Below, piece after piece: positions 34,637 through 45,602 of a DNA stretch of 64,000 nucleotides. Positions within the stretch are counted from its first letter, which is position 1, and each line of letters opens with the position of its first letter. The stretch is taken from positions 2,046,001-2,110,000 of the forward strand of contig NC_058159.1 in the NCBI RefSeq assembly GCF_020080835.1. Reading direction: 5' to 3'. The translations under genes and the position numbers were made by a program. Under the pieces are notes generated by a model. The model made no database searches, was not told where the DNA came from, and saw nothing but the letters and a program-made list of their open reading frames with translations. Source of the stretch: Cotesia glomerata (lineage: Eukaryota > Arthropoda > Insecta > Hymenoptera > Braconidae).

Positions 34637-36234
34637 CTGAAACAAAAAAAAAATCACCCAATGAATAATAGCGTAAAAATAATCCGACATTAGAAAAAAT
34701 TATCCAGCTATTTACCCTGCAAACCTGCATGAATACATAATAAATATATAAATTTGAATAGCATAAAAAAGATTTATTATGCAAATGAGCCGGCGATAAA
34801 GAAAATGTTTTAATTGACTCAATAGAATAATAATATTAAATTATAGCTCACAACAAAGTGGAATTTAAAATATCGTTGCATAAATCCATACATATAAGTA
34901 TTTATATAAATGCAAACACTCTTGCATTATTATGTTCTCTGGAAATAGCTCGTGTAACGTGACAACAAAGCTTATGCGCTCTTTGTCTGCAGGCTCTGCA
35001 ATAGTTGTTCCTTACACGCATAGTATATACTCCCTTATGTTAATATTTAAATAAATGTAATAATAATAAAATAGTAATTTTATTCTGATTGGTCGACACC
35101 TGGTTCTTTGACCCGACCTGGCACAAATCTTGGCATTTGCTTAAGGCAAAAACCGTAAAGCCTTTGGCCTACAACTCACTTGCGGAAAAGTTTGCGCCAG
35201 TTTTTGATTGATTAAAAAAAATCCTACATTCTTTCTTCCGTATAATGCCGGGCGTCTTTCCTCCGTTCTCTTTGGGCGCCATTCTTCCACCCGTCAACTG
35301 AGGGATTAACTAACCTCACCGCAACCCATAAAATCACATGTGGCAAAAGTTACCGCCACTTTTCATCACCAGCGTGGCGTATCACTAATTTTGCGGTATG
35401 ACTAGGCAGTAAATAACTTTATTCAAGGTTCATGGTGCTATATTATGTATAGCATGTATACAGTCAAGCCAAAACCAAAAACCAAACCTGACGCTGACAC
35501 TTGGTAATTTTGAGTGCAGCAAAAACAAAAAAAAAACTGCAACAATTACGGCAGAATTGAGGATAAAAATAAGTACATTAGATTTTTTACGGAGGAGTTT
35601 ACTGCAAGATGGTCATCGAAGCGCGTAGGACTGAAGGTACAACACGGAAATTGAAATATCCAATCTTGATCCGGTGTTCCATGTCAGCGAGCATAAAAGT
35701 TGGCTTCGATGATGCGAATCAATGTGAGATAACACACATGTTTATGCACTTATATACTTATATTTATGTATAGTATAGTATAGATTTTGTGTGGGACAAG
35801 TCAATAAATGGCGAAGGGTGAAGGATGTGCATCCAGAAAATTCATGTTTAAATAATGTTGCACTCATACGTTCAGTGTTGCAGTTTCCAGTCCGTTCTTC
35901 CGTAACTACGGGTATTTCTTTTTAACGACACCGTAAAGTGTTGCTTTGTTGCTTTGGTACCGGTTGATGCTTTTTCGACCAATACGAAATGCAATTGCGA
36001 GTTCTGGTGTGGGAGAGCTGTTTTATATTCAATTGCGCTGGATTTCTTGGGGTTCGAGGATAGCAATTAACGGACGAATGGATTTTGTCCATTAATTTGG
36101 ATGGACTTCAGTTTTTTTGATTTTTTATGGTAGGGGAATAATAAATTAAATTGATTAGAGAGGAAAGTTTTGAGTCAAGATAATTTTTAAGTTATACAGC
36201 TGAACAATTTTCTTTAGTAAAAAATTTTTGTTCA
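34637..36234. other. Upstream of the first identified slo2 exon, non-coding
   Basis: The region holds the acceptor polypyrimidine tract at 34637-34660, AT-rich sequence to 35085, and a GC-richer unique block at 35085-35420 (GGTCGACACCTGGTTCTTTG). Mixed sequence follows. No frame resembling the N-terminus of SLO2 was found. Confidence 0.4.
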
Positions 36235-36995
36235 AAATTTCTTACACAAAAAATTTTGCGTCATTGCGTCAGAAAATTTTGTGTTAAAAATTTTTATGTT
36301 AAATATTTAATACTTTCTTTTTTTAGATTTAGATTTTATTTATTTATTAATGCCAAGGCACAGGCCAAATGGCAATTTCTATTACATACTATAACAATTT
36401 TACAAGAAGACAATTTTTGTTTCTGTGAGTACATAATAATGTATTGCACAAAATTATTTTAAACAATTCGTATATAAATATAATAAAAACATATTCAACT
36501 AAAGACTTAATACAGAAAATAATAATTTAAAAATAAAATATTTTGATATCATCAACTCAGATGATAACTCAACATAATAAATCTGCAATTGCACTGATTT
36601 TATCCATTTTAATTTTCAATCTTTAGAGTAATTAAGCTCAAATTTGTGATTTATTTGACGTCGTTTTAATTATCGAGATTTAATAAGTAATTGAAAACTT
36701 CTTTTTTAAAGACTTGCAAGCTACTTGAATTTACGATTTCGCGTGGAAGTTCTTCCCAAAACCTTATTACAGTTACTAAAAAAGATTTCTCCAAGAAGCT
36801 TGTGGTGAAAAGAGGTAGTTCAAAGGAGGTGTACTTTTTTGCAGCCAAACGATTTGAACGTCGAACATCAGCTTCTTCAACGAAAAGATCACGCAAGTAC
36901 TCCTTCTTGTGTTGATTTAACAGAGTAAATGTTGAATTTACACATAAAAGTGTTAAATATTTAACACTAAATTTTTTGACGCAAAATTTTTTACT
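36235..36995. repeat. TTTTGCGTCA/TTTAACAC palindrome, copy 2, split by a LINE fragment
   Basis: The left half (36235-36305, TTTTGCGTCATTGCGTCAGA ... TTAAATATTTAATAC) and right half (36925-36995, AGTGTTAAATATTTAACACT ... GACGCAAAATTTTTTACTG) mirror each other. The non-LTR retrotransposon fragment lies between them, implying insertion into the palindrome. Confidence 0.7.
36310..36896 (-). pseudogene. Non-LTR retrotransposon 3' end fragment (reverse transcriptase C-terminus)
   Basis: The frame at 36896-36666 reads RRSNRLAAKKYTSFELPLF and then SFLVTVIRFWEELPREIV followed by SSSLQVFKKEVFNYL. The pattern 'F...VIRFWN-LP-EIV-SSSL--FK' is typical of the extreme C-terminus of reverse transcriptases from non-LTR elements (Jockey/R1-like). 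It ends with a stop near 36666. The region 36310-36660 behaves as its 3' untranslated part. The element is 5'-truncated, as LINEs usually are. The clade is not resolved. A TTAATGCCAAGGCA-like tail also appears near 18520, suggesting another remnant. Confidence 0.65.
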
Positions 36996-36996
36996 G

Positions 36997-37998
36997 CACT
37001 GATAGAAGGATTTAGTTCTATTTAATAAGATTTAGTAACAGATACTAAATGATTTAGTAACAAACCTTTAATTACCAAATATTTAGTAATAGGTACTAAA
37101 TCATTTATTAAAGCTCATTTAGTTCCACCAAACAAATATTTAGTAGTATTTAACAAATGATTTATTGCTACGCAATAAATCGTTTATTGGTCTCAAAGAA
37201 ATTAATTAACTAATTTTAGCGTGTAACCTAACTTTTTAACTTAAAATAAATCGAAATAATTAAAATATAGTATATTGAGCATACCTAGGGAAGTAAAGTA
37301 AGAATGTCTCAGAGCACATGTGATTGTTGGCCCAGGCGAAGCCGCGGTCAACAAACATGTGATCTGGGGCTTTCTTACCTACTACCCGAGGAGTGTGTAC
37401 TATTTTTGTCCGACGAAGGTGGAAAGCGGCAACTTAGTTTAGCGCAGCGGGACGAAAGTTGCCACTCTTCTCGCCCGGAGGGCAAAAAAAATAATTTTAA
37501 GTAAAAATATAAGGTATTGTAAAGAAAAAAATCTCATTTAACTATAGTTTTTTGTTTGAGACATTTATAAAATTTAAAATTGAACAAGTTTTTAAAATAT
37601 CAATAATAGACAAATTGTAAAATTTAAACTAAACTCCACTGAGAAAAGACATAAATAGAAGATATTTATTGGGAGTATGTGTGTTTTTAAAGGTTTAATA
37701 AATCTCCCAAAATCGAGCTGAATAAAATAATCTAAGTCAGTGAATAGGTTATGTATCACATATACATTGGAATTAAAGCATAGCCACCTACCGATAATAC
37801 TTGCCAAAGAAACATTTAGTACCTGTTACTAAATATTATTTGATGGAAATAAATATTTATTTCCATGCAATAAGGCTTTGTTCATATAAAGAAATCATTT
37901 ATTAAACTGTAACAAATAATATTGATGGGCACAAAATATTTGTTTCTCCCAAATAAATGAATAAAAATTTTGTTACTAAATCAGTTTAGTACTCCGTA
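36997..37998 (-). mobile_element. CACTGATAGAAGG TIR element, copy 4, with nested repeat and lost end
   Basis: The left end CACTGATAGAAGGATTTAGT is intact. The right end stops at TAGTACTCCGTAAA, without the AATCCTTCTATCAGTG terminus. A GC-rich repeat (37268-37499) interrupts the element between AATAATTAAAATA and AGTAAAAATATAAGG, which are adjacent in copy 3. The minus-strand 71-codon frame at 37807-37592 parallels that of copy 3. Confidence 0.85.
37268..37499. repeat. GC-rich hairpin repeat, copy 3, nested
   Basis: This is a full copy with clean borders given by the interrupted TIR element. It has ATAGTATATTGAGCATACCT, AGGGAAGTAAAGTAAGAATG, GGCGAAGCCGCGGTC, CCGACGAAGGTGGAAAGCGG, TTTAGCGCAGCGGGACG and CGCCCGGAGGGC. 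The size is thus about 232 bases. The ordered GC-rich hairpins and the lack of any ORF shared among copies suggest a SINE- or MITE-like element. Confidence 0.75.
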
Positions 37999-39639
37999 AA
38001 CAATAGAGTTTTTGAAAATTCAATAATACAAAGGAAATTATCCCTCGAAACAATTTACAAAAAAAAAATAAACGATAGAAATAAAAAAAAAAAAAAGGAA
38101 CACACCGTCTGGGATTAACGATTGATTTTCCAACGTTAAAATTTCTTGGTGCTCTTTCGCGCGTAAAATGGATAGAATCGGTTTCCGTTTCACGTCGCAT
38201 CCTACAAGCATACTCAGCACCGGTTGGTTCTCTGGCTCGCAGTAGTACGACACAACGTTCGTTCGTCCCGACGTTCGATAACTAGCGTCGTGAATACTCT
38301 TGACTCCGGAGCGTACGGCAATTTCCAGCTTCTACGCTCCAGGGACCTGCGACACCCGATGTCCAAATGTACACAAATCCATTCAAATTGAGTAGTAAAC
38401 GTACTTAAAAAATAGACTGAGCAGCAAAAAGCAATAACAAATAAGGAATAAAAGTAAATAAAAGGTCGGTAAGTAAATCAATTTAAGTTTAAATTAAATA
38501 TCGAGTAGTTTTGATTAGGGTAATTGGAATCAGATAAGGATATTAGATTCAACGGATAACTTTGTATTCATGTCAAGATTGAAATTGCCGACTGGAGAGT
38601 TGAGTCGAAACCCAACCAGCCAGCAAGCCAATCGAGTAGGGTGCAAGTACAAGTAAAATCGAGGAAAGTAGAGCTAACTTTATATTTAAGATTAGCTGAG
38701 GGAGGAATTCAAGAAAAGTAAGTAAGGAAGTAGTCGAAGTCACTCGAGCGTAGAACACCCTCCTCGAATGCTCTTGACCCATTCCCACTTTTCCCCTTCC
38801 CCCTTTGCCAAATCGACTATTTTAACCTCTTTCTCTTTCTCTTTATTTTCGGAGAGGTGTGAGAACGCTCTGGTAAGAACTCTTCGTTCGATTCCTGTCT
38901 CTTTACCAACTAGCAACTCTGAACTCAGCTTCTTCATCTCGTACTCTTGCTCTTAGAACCAATGATAGCATTAGTATTAGCAGGGGACTTAATAGGTCTT
39001 TGGAAGTTTGAGTCCTCAGACAAACTTGTTCGGTTCCGAGGCTGGATGACGTTCCAGTTGTTGAGTAAAATCCCTAGTTTCTATTTCTCTTTTACAACAA
39101 GTCTATCAAAACCTCTTCGTTGTATACTGACGAATTAAGTGTAAAGCCATTGACTAAATGGCGGATCTTCGAGTTTAAGTCTGTCTATGTAAAGGTACAG
39201 ACACATTTGGGACTCAGGATGGGAACTGGTGGTTGTTTAATCTTAGGAGCCTTCAAGGTATTGGTTGGTGTCGGTGAGAAATTCAATTAGTCGAATGGCA
39301 TAGAAGCTGCGCTCTAACGAATCAATTCGGATAGCAATGCTCGTCGGTGCTGCTTCTATTGGTAATTGAGCTGCTCGTGAAATGTCAACTATATATAAAT
39401 ATAGATATCCATGAAGATGTGTTGGGTGACGAGGGGTGATTGCAAGAAAGTCGATACCTTTTTTTCAGACACAATCATTGTGATTAATTGGTTTTCAAAG
39501 TTAAATAATTAAAACTATTTTTTAGAATTTATAAAATAGCTTCAAAGTTTCTTTAAAAAATTTTAATTTATTGAAAAATGAATGAAATTTTTGTAATTTT
39601 TAGGTTAGAAAATTATCAAAAGATCATTAGTAAGAAAAA
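37999..39639. other. Upstream region with GC/CpG-richer patch
   Basis: The segment 38130-38370 is CpG-rich (GTCCCGACGTTCGATAACTA, TCCGGAGCGTACGGC), and 38560-39460 is unique with moderate GC. Frames exist on both strands with no recognised product. It is a candidate promoter, enhancer or untranslated exon of slo2, by position only. Confidence 0.35.
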
Positions 39640-40334
39640 AAAGGTTCATTTGAGCTAAGAAAATATTTTTTTTCCTAATTATTTTCTTGAGAAAAAAAAA
39701 TTTTTTTTTTATAAGAAATTTCACTTATTCCAACAAAATTAATTCTCTTGCTTTAAGAAATACGTATGTTGATCCAAGAAAATTTATTTAAGTCAAGAAA
39801 ATCTTGTTGTTTTGAGAAAATTCAGCCTCTTGCTCCAAAAAATTTAGTTCTTGATTAAAGTAAATTTTCTTGTCGAGAGAAAATTTTTCTCTTGCTCCAA
39901 AAAATTAAATATAAAGATAGAAGTAAATTTTCATTAATATTTTTAATGATTGACATGTCAAATGGAAAGATCAAATAATATTTTATCATTTTTTTTCATT
40001 CAATATGTATAATTGCACGCTAAAATAATATAAAATGGGTATCAAATATTCAAGAGAAAATTTTCTCAACGTGAGAAAATTTTTTTCTCAGCTGAAGTAA
40101 GTGGCGCTGCTTCCCTAAAGTATCTAAAAATCTTGATCAAATATAAAAATTTATTGTATCAAGTATTTATGATAATTTGAATTAAGAAAAAATGATTTCC
40201 ACCAAGAATAGAATTTCTCGAAAAATTTTCACTTCGGCCAACACAACTTCGGTCTTCCTTTAGGCAGCCGAAAATTTTCTTGAGCCAAGAATTTTGTTCT
40301 TCAGTCAAGAAATTTTTCTTTCTGCGTACGAGAA
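39640..40334 (+). mobile_element. Inverted copy of gag-like repeated element leader
   Basis: This matches the complement of 17260-18300: TTTAGTTCTTGAT, AAATTAAATATAAAGATAGA, CAGCTGAAGTAAGTGGCGCT, then the ORF start MISTKNRISRKIFTSANTTS at 40192 with a stop at codon 24. It contains a single leader copy, so the 460-base duplication is private to the other locus. Confidence 0.75.
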
Positions 40335-41517
40335 AAGATAATAATTTTTAAATAGGATCATAATAATAGCTAAGGGAATCATTAACCGTAATTAAATAAA
40401 GTATTAAGTAGCTATTCCACCCTTCCTTAAATATTTCCACAGATAACACGTGTGGTAAACAAAGAGGTTGATATATAAAAGTAAATATTGAATGAGTCTA
40501 GAAATAATTATCAAGTTTTGCCGCAACGCGGTAAATTTAATTTACGTAGTTGAAGTCACGCACTGAGGTCTGTTTATATAAATACATGCTCACGTATGTA
40601 CCAGCATATTTACATAGATATATACATATGTATGTTTACATGTGTGTACGTATATATGGAGAGATAGTAGAGAGAAAAGTAAAGGCTTTTACAGGTATTA
40701 TCCTGCGGCGTTCCACTGCCAATTTACTCGGACAAACTTGTCACGCAAACTTGACGACATTCACGAGCGATTAGACTTGCCTGAAGCTCTGTTTTACCTA
40801 TTTATATTTTTTATTAAAATACATGTCTAACTTTTATAATGCGATAGCTCTTGCCACTATTACCATTACTATCATGTGTATTATGCATAGGACCCTATAT
40901 CGTCCGTAGGATATTAAACCTGCAATAACAATAACAATAATATTAAAGGATAAGACAGTTTGGGGTTTGACGTGGATGAGCTGGATTGCGTGCAAAACTA
41001 TTTCCAGTTGCGTGACAATATTTCGTTGTCAGGTAAAACTGCGTCAGTTAATAAATTTAATTGAAACGGAAGCTTTACTGTGTTGGATGTCTGCAAAGCT
41101 TATGATTGATACATCATTTATATTTTTATTTGCGTGGGTATATTTAATACATTAAATGGGGTTTTAATTATTAAAAAGTTATTTAATATTTATTACTAAT
41201 TTATCATTCATTATCATGGATCACTCATCATTTGCCCTACTTCATGGCATTTTTTTATTTATTGATTTTACTTTGTTGTTAATTATTAATGGAATTCTTC
41301 TTGAAATATGGACAAGATCATGACTAATTTCCTGAATGAATAATTTTTAAGTTAAATTCTAAAAAATACATCAAATAAAACAAAAATTAATTTATAATTA
41401 AAGTAAGCAGACATTTATATTTTTTTATAAAAATGATCAAGGAAAATTTTTAAATAATCCACATGAAGAAATTAAAAAGAAAACTATCAATTTTTTATCG
41501 TAACTTATTGCTGAAAA
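40335..41517. other. Non-coding, mixed
   Basis: This is unique sequence with a GC-richer stretch at 40510-40800 and 40960-41110. Overlapping frames of about 62-74 codons on the plus strand show no family resemblance. Confidence 0.35.
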
Positions 41518-42516
41518 TCTATATTATTGAGAGAATAAGAAAAATTTTGTGTCCAGGATAGTCACATGATAAAATCGGTTTTTTTAAGTGAAATTTAGTG
41601 TCATTGCAAAGGTCTTGACTTGAATTTGTGCCTTTTCAAGATTTCATATCATTTTCACCGATAGTCAATTTATTATGATAAGTATTTGGGCTGTATTCGA
41701 AAATGCTCTATCTCTAGATATATAATTAAAAAATTACGTTTTATTGTGTGAAGTATTGACATTTTTAAAGATATAAGCTCATCCTGATGTTACACTCATC
41801 GAGACCTTTCATTTGAGTGCCCACATCAATTTTTCATATATTTTATATATTTATCATATATATGTAAATACATAAAATATATATCAAAATGCATGTGGGT
41901 ACTCAAATAAAAGCTCTTGATAAGTGTAACATCAGGATGAGCTTATATCTTTAATAATGTCAATAATTAAGAAATTACCTTTTATCTTGTGAAATATTGA
42001 CATTTTTAAAGATATAAGCTGATCCCGATGTTACACTCATTGAGACCTTTCATTTGAGTACCCACATCAATTTTTCATATATTTTATATATTATATATAT
42101 GAATATATGAAAAATATATCAAAAATGAATGTGGGTACTCAAATAAAAGCTCTCGATGAGTGTAACATCGGAATGAGATTATGTCTTTAAAAATATCAAT
42201 AATCAAGAAATTAACTTTTATTTTGTGAAATATTAACATTTTTGAAGATATAAGCTCATCCCGACATTACACTCACCGAGACCTTTTATTTGAGTACCCA
42301 CATCAATTTTTCATATATTTTATATATATCATATATATATATAAATGCATGTAGGTACTCAAATGAAAGCTCTTGATGAGTGTAACATCGGGATGAACTT
42401 ATATCTTTAAGAATGTCAATAATTAAGAAACTACAGTGCAATTTAACAAAAGTCATTATTTAATCGAGCAAAATTTCATTTATTTATAGTTCACATAGTG
42501 ACTGCAAGATTGCTAG
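41518..42516 (+). mobile_element. Helitron family A with three palindromic units
   Basis: The element runs from TCTATATTATTGAGAGAATA (after A) to GCAAGATTGCTAG followed by T. It has three tandem hairpins (about 41756-41968, 41998-42205 and 42233-42425). The left unique part, GTGTCCAGGATAGTCACATG through GCTCTATCTCTAGATATATA, is shared with 4760-5000. Confidence 0.85.
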
Positions 42517-43655
42517 TAATTATTAAAATAGTAAAATTACCTATAATGTTCCCCGTAAAATTTTTAGAGCTATGTTTTATACCATTAGATATAAACTGAT
42601 GGTAATAATAATAATAAGAATGATAATAATAATGATATAAAACAATATTGCAACAGAAATAAGCAATAAGGTTTAACCTTATGAAGCTATTCTGTTATTC
42701 CACAGCCGGGATCTTTTATCATCGTTTTAAATTTAATTGTGGGTTAGTAAGTGGTCATTCAATATCTCAAAAGCATATCTTTCTCAGCTCTTTCAGAGTT
42801 GAATGTACCGTCGTATCGTATACTATTATCCCGGCGTGCATGCGAATGACAGGATTTATACACGAGTTATACTGCTAAGCTTGCCTTTAACAACTTTCAT
42901 CAGCTATATTAAGTTTCACTTCGTTTATATTTAAACTTAAATACAATCCATCCATTCACATGTACACACATTTACAATTACATTTTCTTAATAATCATTA
43001 TCAAGATTTACTTCTACGTACAATATATACTTGCAACTTTTATTTAATAAATAAATTACGACGTAAGCAACACAAATAGCGAAGCTAGAAAATAAGAGCA
43101 ATCTAATCTAATTTGAAAGACAAATTCAGTAATTTTTAAAAATTTGTACGACTAGTAGAGGGTTATTTTAGCTTTATTTGTATCGTAATGCGGACTGTGT
43201 AAGCAGTGGCATTTTCTGACGGCACTCAGCCGTGACATTCCGGGTTGGGTAATCTTAAAGGGAGGACAGAAAAGGATAAAGTAAAAAGTACAGAGTTTCT
43301 GTGACGGTAAAGAGACATTCCTGTAAACGCGTGTACGTGGAACAACGCGGTCGACACTTCCGGCGAGATCCGAGTGCCGTGTAATGCCGAGCAGACGTTA
43401 TACGTAGAAACATAAATCCCCAGAGCGGCGTATCCACGTCACGTTCGAGGACAGGCTCCGTACTACCGGAGTGAAATGTAGTCCAACGTATAGTTTAAGA
43501 GCGGGATTTACGATTACGTCTTCGTCGATTGATGCCTTAATCAGTCATTTATTATTATTTCTCTATAAGCTTATTTACTGTTTATTAATAATTATTTAAT
43601 TGAGATTTACTTACGTAAGAACTCAAGTTAAAAAAAAAATTTATACAGTATTGCT
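42517..43655. other. Non-coding with GC/CpG-richer block at 43190-43500
   Basis: The first part is AT-rich. The block 43190-43500 is the most GC-rich in this part of the window (GTGGAACAACGCGGTCGACA, CTTCCGGCGAGATCCGAGTG). A 60-codon minus-strand frame there has no recognised similarity. It may be regulatory or an untranslated exon. Confidence 0.35.
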
Positions 43656-43880
43656 CAGATAAAAAAATTAACTTGACTCAAAATCTTGAACTAAGAATAC
43701 TAATTTGAAAAAAATGATTTTTTTGAGTTAAGAGAATAAATTCTTAAGACAAAATTTACTCAAATCAAGAATAATTTATTGACTCAAGAATTTATTCTCT
43801 TGACTCAAGAAAGTCATTTTCTTCAAAATGATATTCTTGGTTCAAGACTTTGGCTCATGAGTCAAATTAATTTTTTTATC
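43656..43880. repeat. TTGATTCAAG palindromic MITE, copy 2
   Basis: Flanks CAGATAAAAAAATTAACTTG and CAAATTAATTTTTTTATC mirror each other, and the interior alternates TTGACTCAAGAA motifs. It is related to 13051-13268 and 55570-55766. Confidence 0.65.
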
Positions 43881-43885
43881 AAACA

Positions 43886-44645
43886 ATAAAAAATTTTCCG
43901 TCATTGCGTCTAAAAATTTTGTGTTAAAAATTTTTTATGTTAAATATTTAACACTGTTTCGTGTTAATTTGACAGAAAAGTGTTAAATCTATACTAATAA
44001 ATGGAGAGCCGGTTTTTTTGTCCGGTTATACTGCGAAAACTACTGAACCGATCGGAATAATACTTATACCATAAGATACAGCGTGTTACGGAGAAGGTTT
44101 TAGTATATGATATGTTGGTGATTACTTATCCGGAACCTATATTTTTTTGACTTAAAAATAATGAATTTTTATTGTAACTAAGTTTATTCTATTCGATTGT
44201 CATTTGTTCAAAACAAATTTTTTAATTCTATTGGATATGTTTATATACTAGGCAGATTTCTTCACTTATGAGACCTGCAATTTCTTTAACTGAAACTTTC
44301 AATGCTCATTACAATTTTTTTTTTTTCATATTAATTATTATTCATTTTTGTAAGAAAGACACGGGAATGTTATAATGATTGCACATTGAAAGTTACAATG
44401 AATATTAGCTAGAATAATTACATAGATAAAAGGTGCACGCCAATTCGATAGAATTTTGAATCTGTGCAAGTTGAAACAATACTCTAATTAAATTTCAAGT
44501 TTAGAGCTAAAAATGCAATTCTATAAAGCGCCCCGCGGAGCGGGCGAGTAATAGCTAGTTTACACATAAAAATGTTAAATATTTAACACAAAAATTTTTA
44601 ACACTAAATTTTTTGACGCAATTACTCAAAATTTTTTACTGTGCA
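43886..44645. repeat. TTTTGCGTCA/TTTAACAC palindrome, copy 3, split by a Helitron
   Basis: The left half 43886-43987 (TTTTCCGTCATTGCGTCTAA ... ACAGAAAAGTGTTAA) and right half 44559-44645 (ACACATAAAAATGTTAAATA ... GACGCAATTACTCAAAATTT) mirror each other. They are separated by the Helitron at 43988-44558. Confidence 0.75.
43988..44558 (+). mobile_element. Helitron family B, non-autonomous, intact ends
   Basis: It starts TCTATACTAATAAATGGAGA after A. It ends GCGGAGCGGGCGAGTAATAG CTAG before T, with a CCCGC-GGA-GCGGG stem near the 3' end. It has 571 bases, no ORF, and is inserted in the palindrome above. Pairs with the minus-strand copy at 30256-30828. Confidence 0.88.
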
Positions 44646-45506
44646 ATCTGAGTAATAATTTCGATTATATTGGTAATTTTTTTAGAATTTATATCTAGCT
44701 AATTTATAATATTAAGAATTTTTTACAACTATTGATAATTCACGCTACAGAAAAAAAAATTCTTGATTCAAGGATAAATTTTCTTGGCTTAAGAAAATAT
44801 TAAGGACTAAAAATTTCTTAAATGAAATAATTTTAGCTTTTCTTAAAAAATTTCTTGCCGCAAAAAATTATTTTTTTTTTTTTTTTAAAATCTATACCGA
44901 AAAAATAAATAAATAGTTTACTTAATTCTTGATTAATGTTAACAATAATTGAATAAACTTTAACGGATTTAGAATCAAATTTTATTAAAAGTTAAGAAAA
45001 AAGTAACCTTAAGTTACAAAATAGAGCAATAAAAGTCATCGGCATTGAAGATTGAAGATTGAGGATGAACAAAAGAGTCCAGCGTTGGAGGTTGGATTTA
45101 TCTTAAAAATATGATTGCTCAAGAAAGGTTATTTCCCAGTGGTACTATACTTCGATTTGTCGTGGTTAGACCTCCCTACCGGCTAACACCTTTATCCCCA
45201 GCCAACACTTCTACACTTTTATACTGTTTCTCATCATTCCGCCATTTTAGATTTTTTATCCACATAAACATATCCACATAGGTAGGTCCTATATAATCAG
45301 ATCCCTGTACCTATGTACAAAAGTAAAAAGTATACATAGAAAATAAGTAAAAGAGAAAAGTCATATAGCTCTCCTGAGAGCGTCTCGTTATTTGAGCAGA
45401 CAAATGTCAAGAGTCGTCGAGTACGTATTGCACGAGTGGTCATCTTCTGTCTCCTCAATGCGCGAAATCAAACTTTTTACACTCCCCTTGGCTGTTATAC
45501 TTCCTC

Positions 45507-45507
<1 letters not shown>
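44646..45507. other. Non-coding
   Basis: A degenerate TTGATTCAAG-type repeat lies at about 44750-44900. Unique, moderately GC-rich sequence follows to the microsatellite. No gene is seen. Confidence 0.4.

Positions 45508-45601
<94 letters not shown>
45508..45601. repeat. (TAA)n microsatellite
   Basis: There are about 31 uninterrupted TAA/AAT units. Translated frames across it give only poly-Asn or poly-Leu and are artefacts of the repeat. Confidence 0.98.

Positions 45602-45602
<1 letters not shown>

Noticed and set aside
36691..36915. Plus-strand frame opposite the reverse-transcriptase fragment
   Set aside because: It is the antisense shadow of the retrotransposon reading frame.
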